Below, one piece after another: positions 20,506 to 22,000 of a stretch of 22,000 nucleotides of DNA. The notes below the pieces were generated by a model. It did not search any database. It saw nothing but the letters and a program-made list of their open reading frames with translations, and had not been told where the DNA came from. Each line of letters begins with the position of its first letter. The first letter of the stretch is position 1. Made by a program: the position numbers and the translations under genes. Source of the DNA: Albugo candida (lineage: Eukaryota; Oomycota; Peronosporomycetes; Albuginales; Albuginaceae); assembly GCA_905220665.1 (NCBI GenBank), contig CAJNAR010000117.1, positions 1 through 22,000 of the forward strand. The letters run 5' to 3'.

Positions 20506-21105
20506 ACCTTTGTAGTTGTATCTGACTAATTGTACCAGTTACTTGCATTTCTCATTTTCGAGCTTTTTATCAAAATCGGACTTCGGGAATGCTCTAAATC
20601 GTAGATTAAGGACAAAAACTTTCTTATTTTTATAGTTCCCGACACATTGCGGTAGACGAACAGGAAATAGTTTCTATTGGTGTGTAAGATCGAAACAGCC
20701 TCGTAGCACTTTTTTGTCACGGAATGTTGACCCTAGCCCATGTCGATTCTAGCTTATCAAAAGAAAACATAACCCATACGAAAACATAATTGAATTTGAT
20801 GTCTGCTGTAGTTTACCAAAATCGCAAAACGTGACATCATGCTACGGCAAACAAATCCGAGCGCTTCTCAGTATTTTACATGGTAGAGTCACTTTGACGA
20901 TACAGTGCAAAAATGAGAACTCTTTTTGATCATCAAAGTCCGGTTCGAAGGCAAGACAAATATTCCATCAAAGTGAGAAAGCCTACAGAAAAACCAATAT
21001 TTGATGCTTCGTGCTGTCTCCGCATCAAATACGTATTAAATCATGTGATGGATGGTGATTTGATACCTCAGGCATAGCTCCCATTTGCTTTGTGCCTGCC
21101 TGCAC
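20502..21105 (+). repeat. Satellite unit 35, lacks its first 11 bases (604 bp)
   Basis: Begins within AACAACCTTTG rather than at AGGACCGGGGT, then is ordinary: ATCAAAATCGG, GTAGATT, GTTGACCC. It has GAATTTGATG, an extra A in GCAAAAATGAG (frame broken), and CTCCGCATCAAAT, where loss of AG removes part of the hairpin right arm. Confidence 0.93.
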
Positions 21106-21719
21106 AGGACCGGGGTAACAACCTTTGTAGTTGTATCTGACTAATTGTACCAGTTTGTTGCATTTCTCATTTTCGAGCTTTTTATCAAAATCGGACTTCG
21201 GGAATGCTCTAAATCGTTGATTAAGGACAAAAACTTTCTTATTTTTATAGTTTCCGACACATTGCGGTAGACGAACAGGAAATAGTTTCTATTGGTGTGT
21301 AAGATCGAAACAGCCTCGTAGCACTTTTTTGTCACGGAATGTTGGCGCTAGCCCATGTCGATTCTAACTCATGAAAAGAAAACATAACCCATACGAAAAC
21401 ATAATTGAATATGATGTCTGCTGTAGTTTACCAAAAGCGCAAAACGTGACATCATGCTACGGCAAACAAATCCGAGCGCTTCTCAGTATTTTACATGGTA
21501 GAGTCACTTTGACGATACAGTGCAAAATGAGAACTCTTTTTGATCATCAAAGTCCGGTTCGAAGGCAAGACAAATATTCCATCAAAGTGAGAAAGCCTAC
21601 AGAAAAACCAATATTTGATGCTTCGTGCTGTCTCCGAGCATCACATACGTATTAAATCATGTGATGGATGGTGATTTGATACCTCAGGCATAGCTCATTT
21701 GCTTTGTGCCTGCCTGCAC
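21106..21719 (+). repeat. Satellite unit 36 (614 bp), hybrid left half as unit 33
   Basis: TTTGTTGCAT with CATTTTCGAGC, ATCAAAATCGG and GTTGATT, then GGCGCTAGC and AACTCATGAAAAG. AAAAGCGCAAAAC is private. The hairpin arm reads AGCATCACATA, as in unit 4, and the right end is shortened to AGCTCATTTGC. Confidence 0.95.
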
Positions 21720-22000
21720 AGGACCGGGGTAACAACCTTTGTAGTTGTATCTGACTAATTGTACCAGTTTGTTGCATTTCTCATTTTCGAGCTTTTTATC
21801 AAAATCGGACTTCGGGAATGCTCTAAATCGTTGATTAAGGACAAAAACTTTCTTATTTTTATAGTTTCCGACACATTGCGGTAGACGAACAGGAAATAGT
21901 TTCTATTGGTGTGTAAGATCGAAACAGCCTCGTAGCACTTTTTCTGTCACGGAATGTTGGCGCTAGCCCATGTCGATTCTAACTCATGAAAAGAAAACAT
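21720..22000 (+). repeat. Satellite unit 37, partial at window edge (281 bp)
   Basis: Left part of a unit with the unit 33/36 hybrid haplotype, CTGTCACGG, GGCGCTAGC and AACTCATGAAAAG. It is cut by the window end, not by a biological break. Confidence 0.95.

Larger units (their letters stand above)
1..22000 (+). repeat. Tandem satellite array, ~617-bp unit, about 35.7 unit-equivalents
   Basis: The start motif AGGACCGGGGTAACAACC, or a one-base variant of it, recurs at 1, 618, 1231, 1848, 2462, 3077 and so on to 21720. Ordinary spacing is 609-618 bp; the exceptions are two short units (578 and 580 bp) and one out-of-register junction at 20501/20502. All copies face the same way and are colinear over their full length, with differences of a few percent by eye. 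No unique DNA lies between units. The first unit is 40.4% G+C. Long, head-to-tail, non-coding arrays of this size are typical of eukaryotic satellite DNA. The choice of start point and of plus strand is arbitrary. The organism and chromosomal location cannot be inferred from the sequence. Confidence 0.97.

Noticed and set aside
1..22000. CRISPR array
   Set aside because: Repeats are directly adjacent 617-bp units; there are no short repeats separated by unique spacers.
1..22000. Transposon or insertion sequence as the repeated element
   Set aside because: No terminal inverted repeats, target-site duplications or transposase/reverse-transcriptase motifs were seen. Units abut without gaps.

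Overview
The whole window is one uninterrupted head-to-tail tandem array of a roughly 617-bp repeat. I set the unit start at the AGGACCGGGGTAACAACC motif. There are about 35.7 unit-equivalents: 34 units that run from start motif to start motif, a truncated unit fused to one lacking its first 11 bases, and a partial unit at the right edge. The first unit is 40.4% G+C by direct count. All units have the same orientation, and no single-copy sequence was seen at either edge, so the array extends beyond the window on both sides. This is the architecture of eukaryotic satellite DNA (centromeric, subtelomeric or other heterochromatin). The species cannot be told from the sequence. I saw no protein-coding gene, rRNA, tRNA, CRISPR array, insertion sequence or bacterial operon structure.

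Layout. Units 1-9 (1-5540) are a mixture of variants that differ at about a dozen diagnostic sites. Units 10-13 (5541-7930) form two copies of a two-unit block, each with one short unit (578 or 580 bp) carrying the same 36-bp deletion. Units 14-16 (7931-9778) carry pieces of that divergent type in otherwise ordinary units. Units 17-21 (9779-12859) show a second two-unit periodicity of about 1.23 kb. From unit 24 (14089) onward the array is more uniform at several sites. At 20501/20502 a truncated unit is joined out of register to the next one, the only break in the roughly 617-bp phase. The window ends 281 bp into unit 37.

Inside each unit the clearest non-random elements are an 11-bp inverted repeat with a 14-nt loop (508-543 in unit 1), a palindromic ATACGTAT overlapping its right arm, and a GGTTCGAAGGC element resembling a polymerase III B box, with a partial A-box match 60 bp upstream. 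The open frames of 62-110 codons that recur on both strands are best explained as copies of one chance frame: many units break them with frameshifts or in-frame stops. The array appears to evolve by unequal exchange, gene conversion and microhomology deletions. Some single-base variation may instead be residual long-read consensus error, and one unit (17771-18388) shows a specific sign of that. I found no convincing new gene system; the points of interest are the nested repeat structure, the recombination scars and the conserved hairpin and B-box-like sites.
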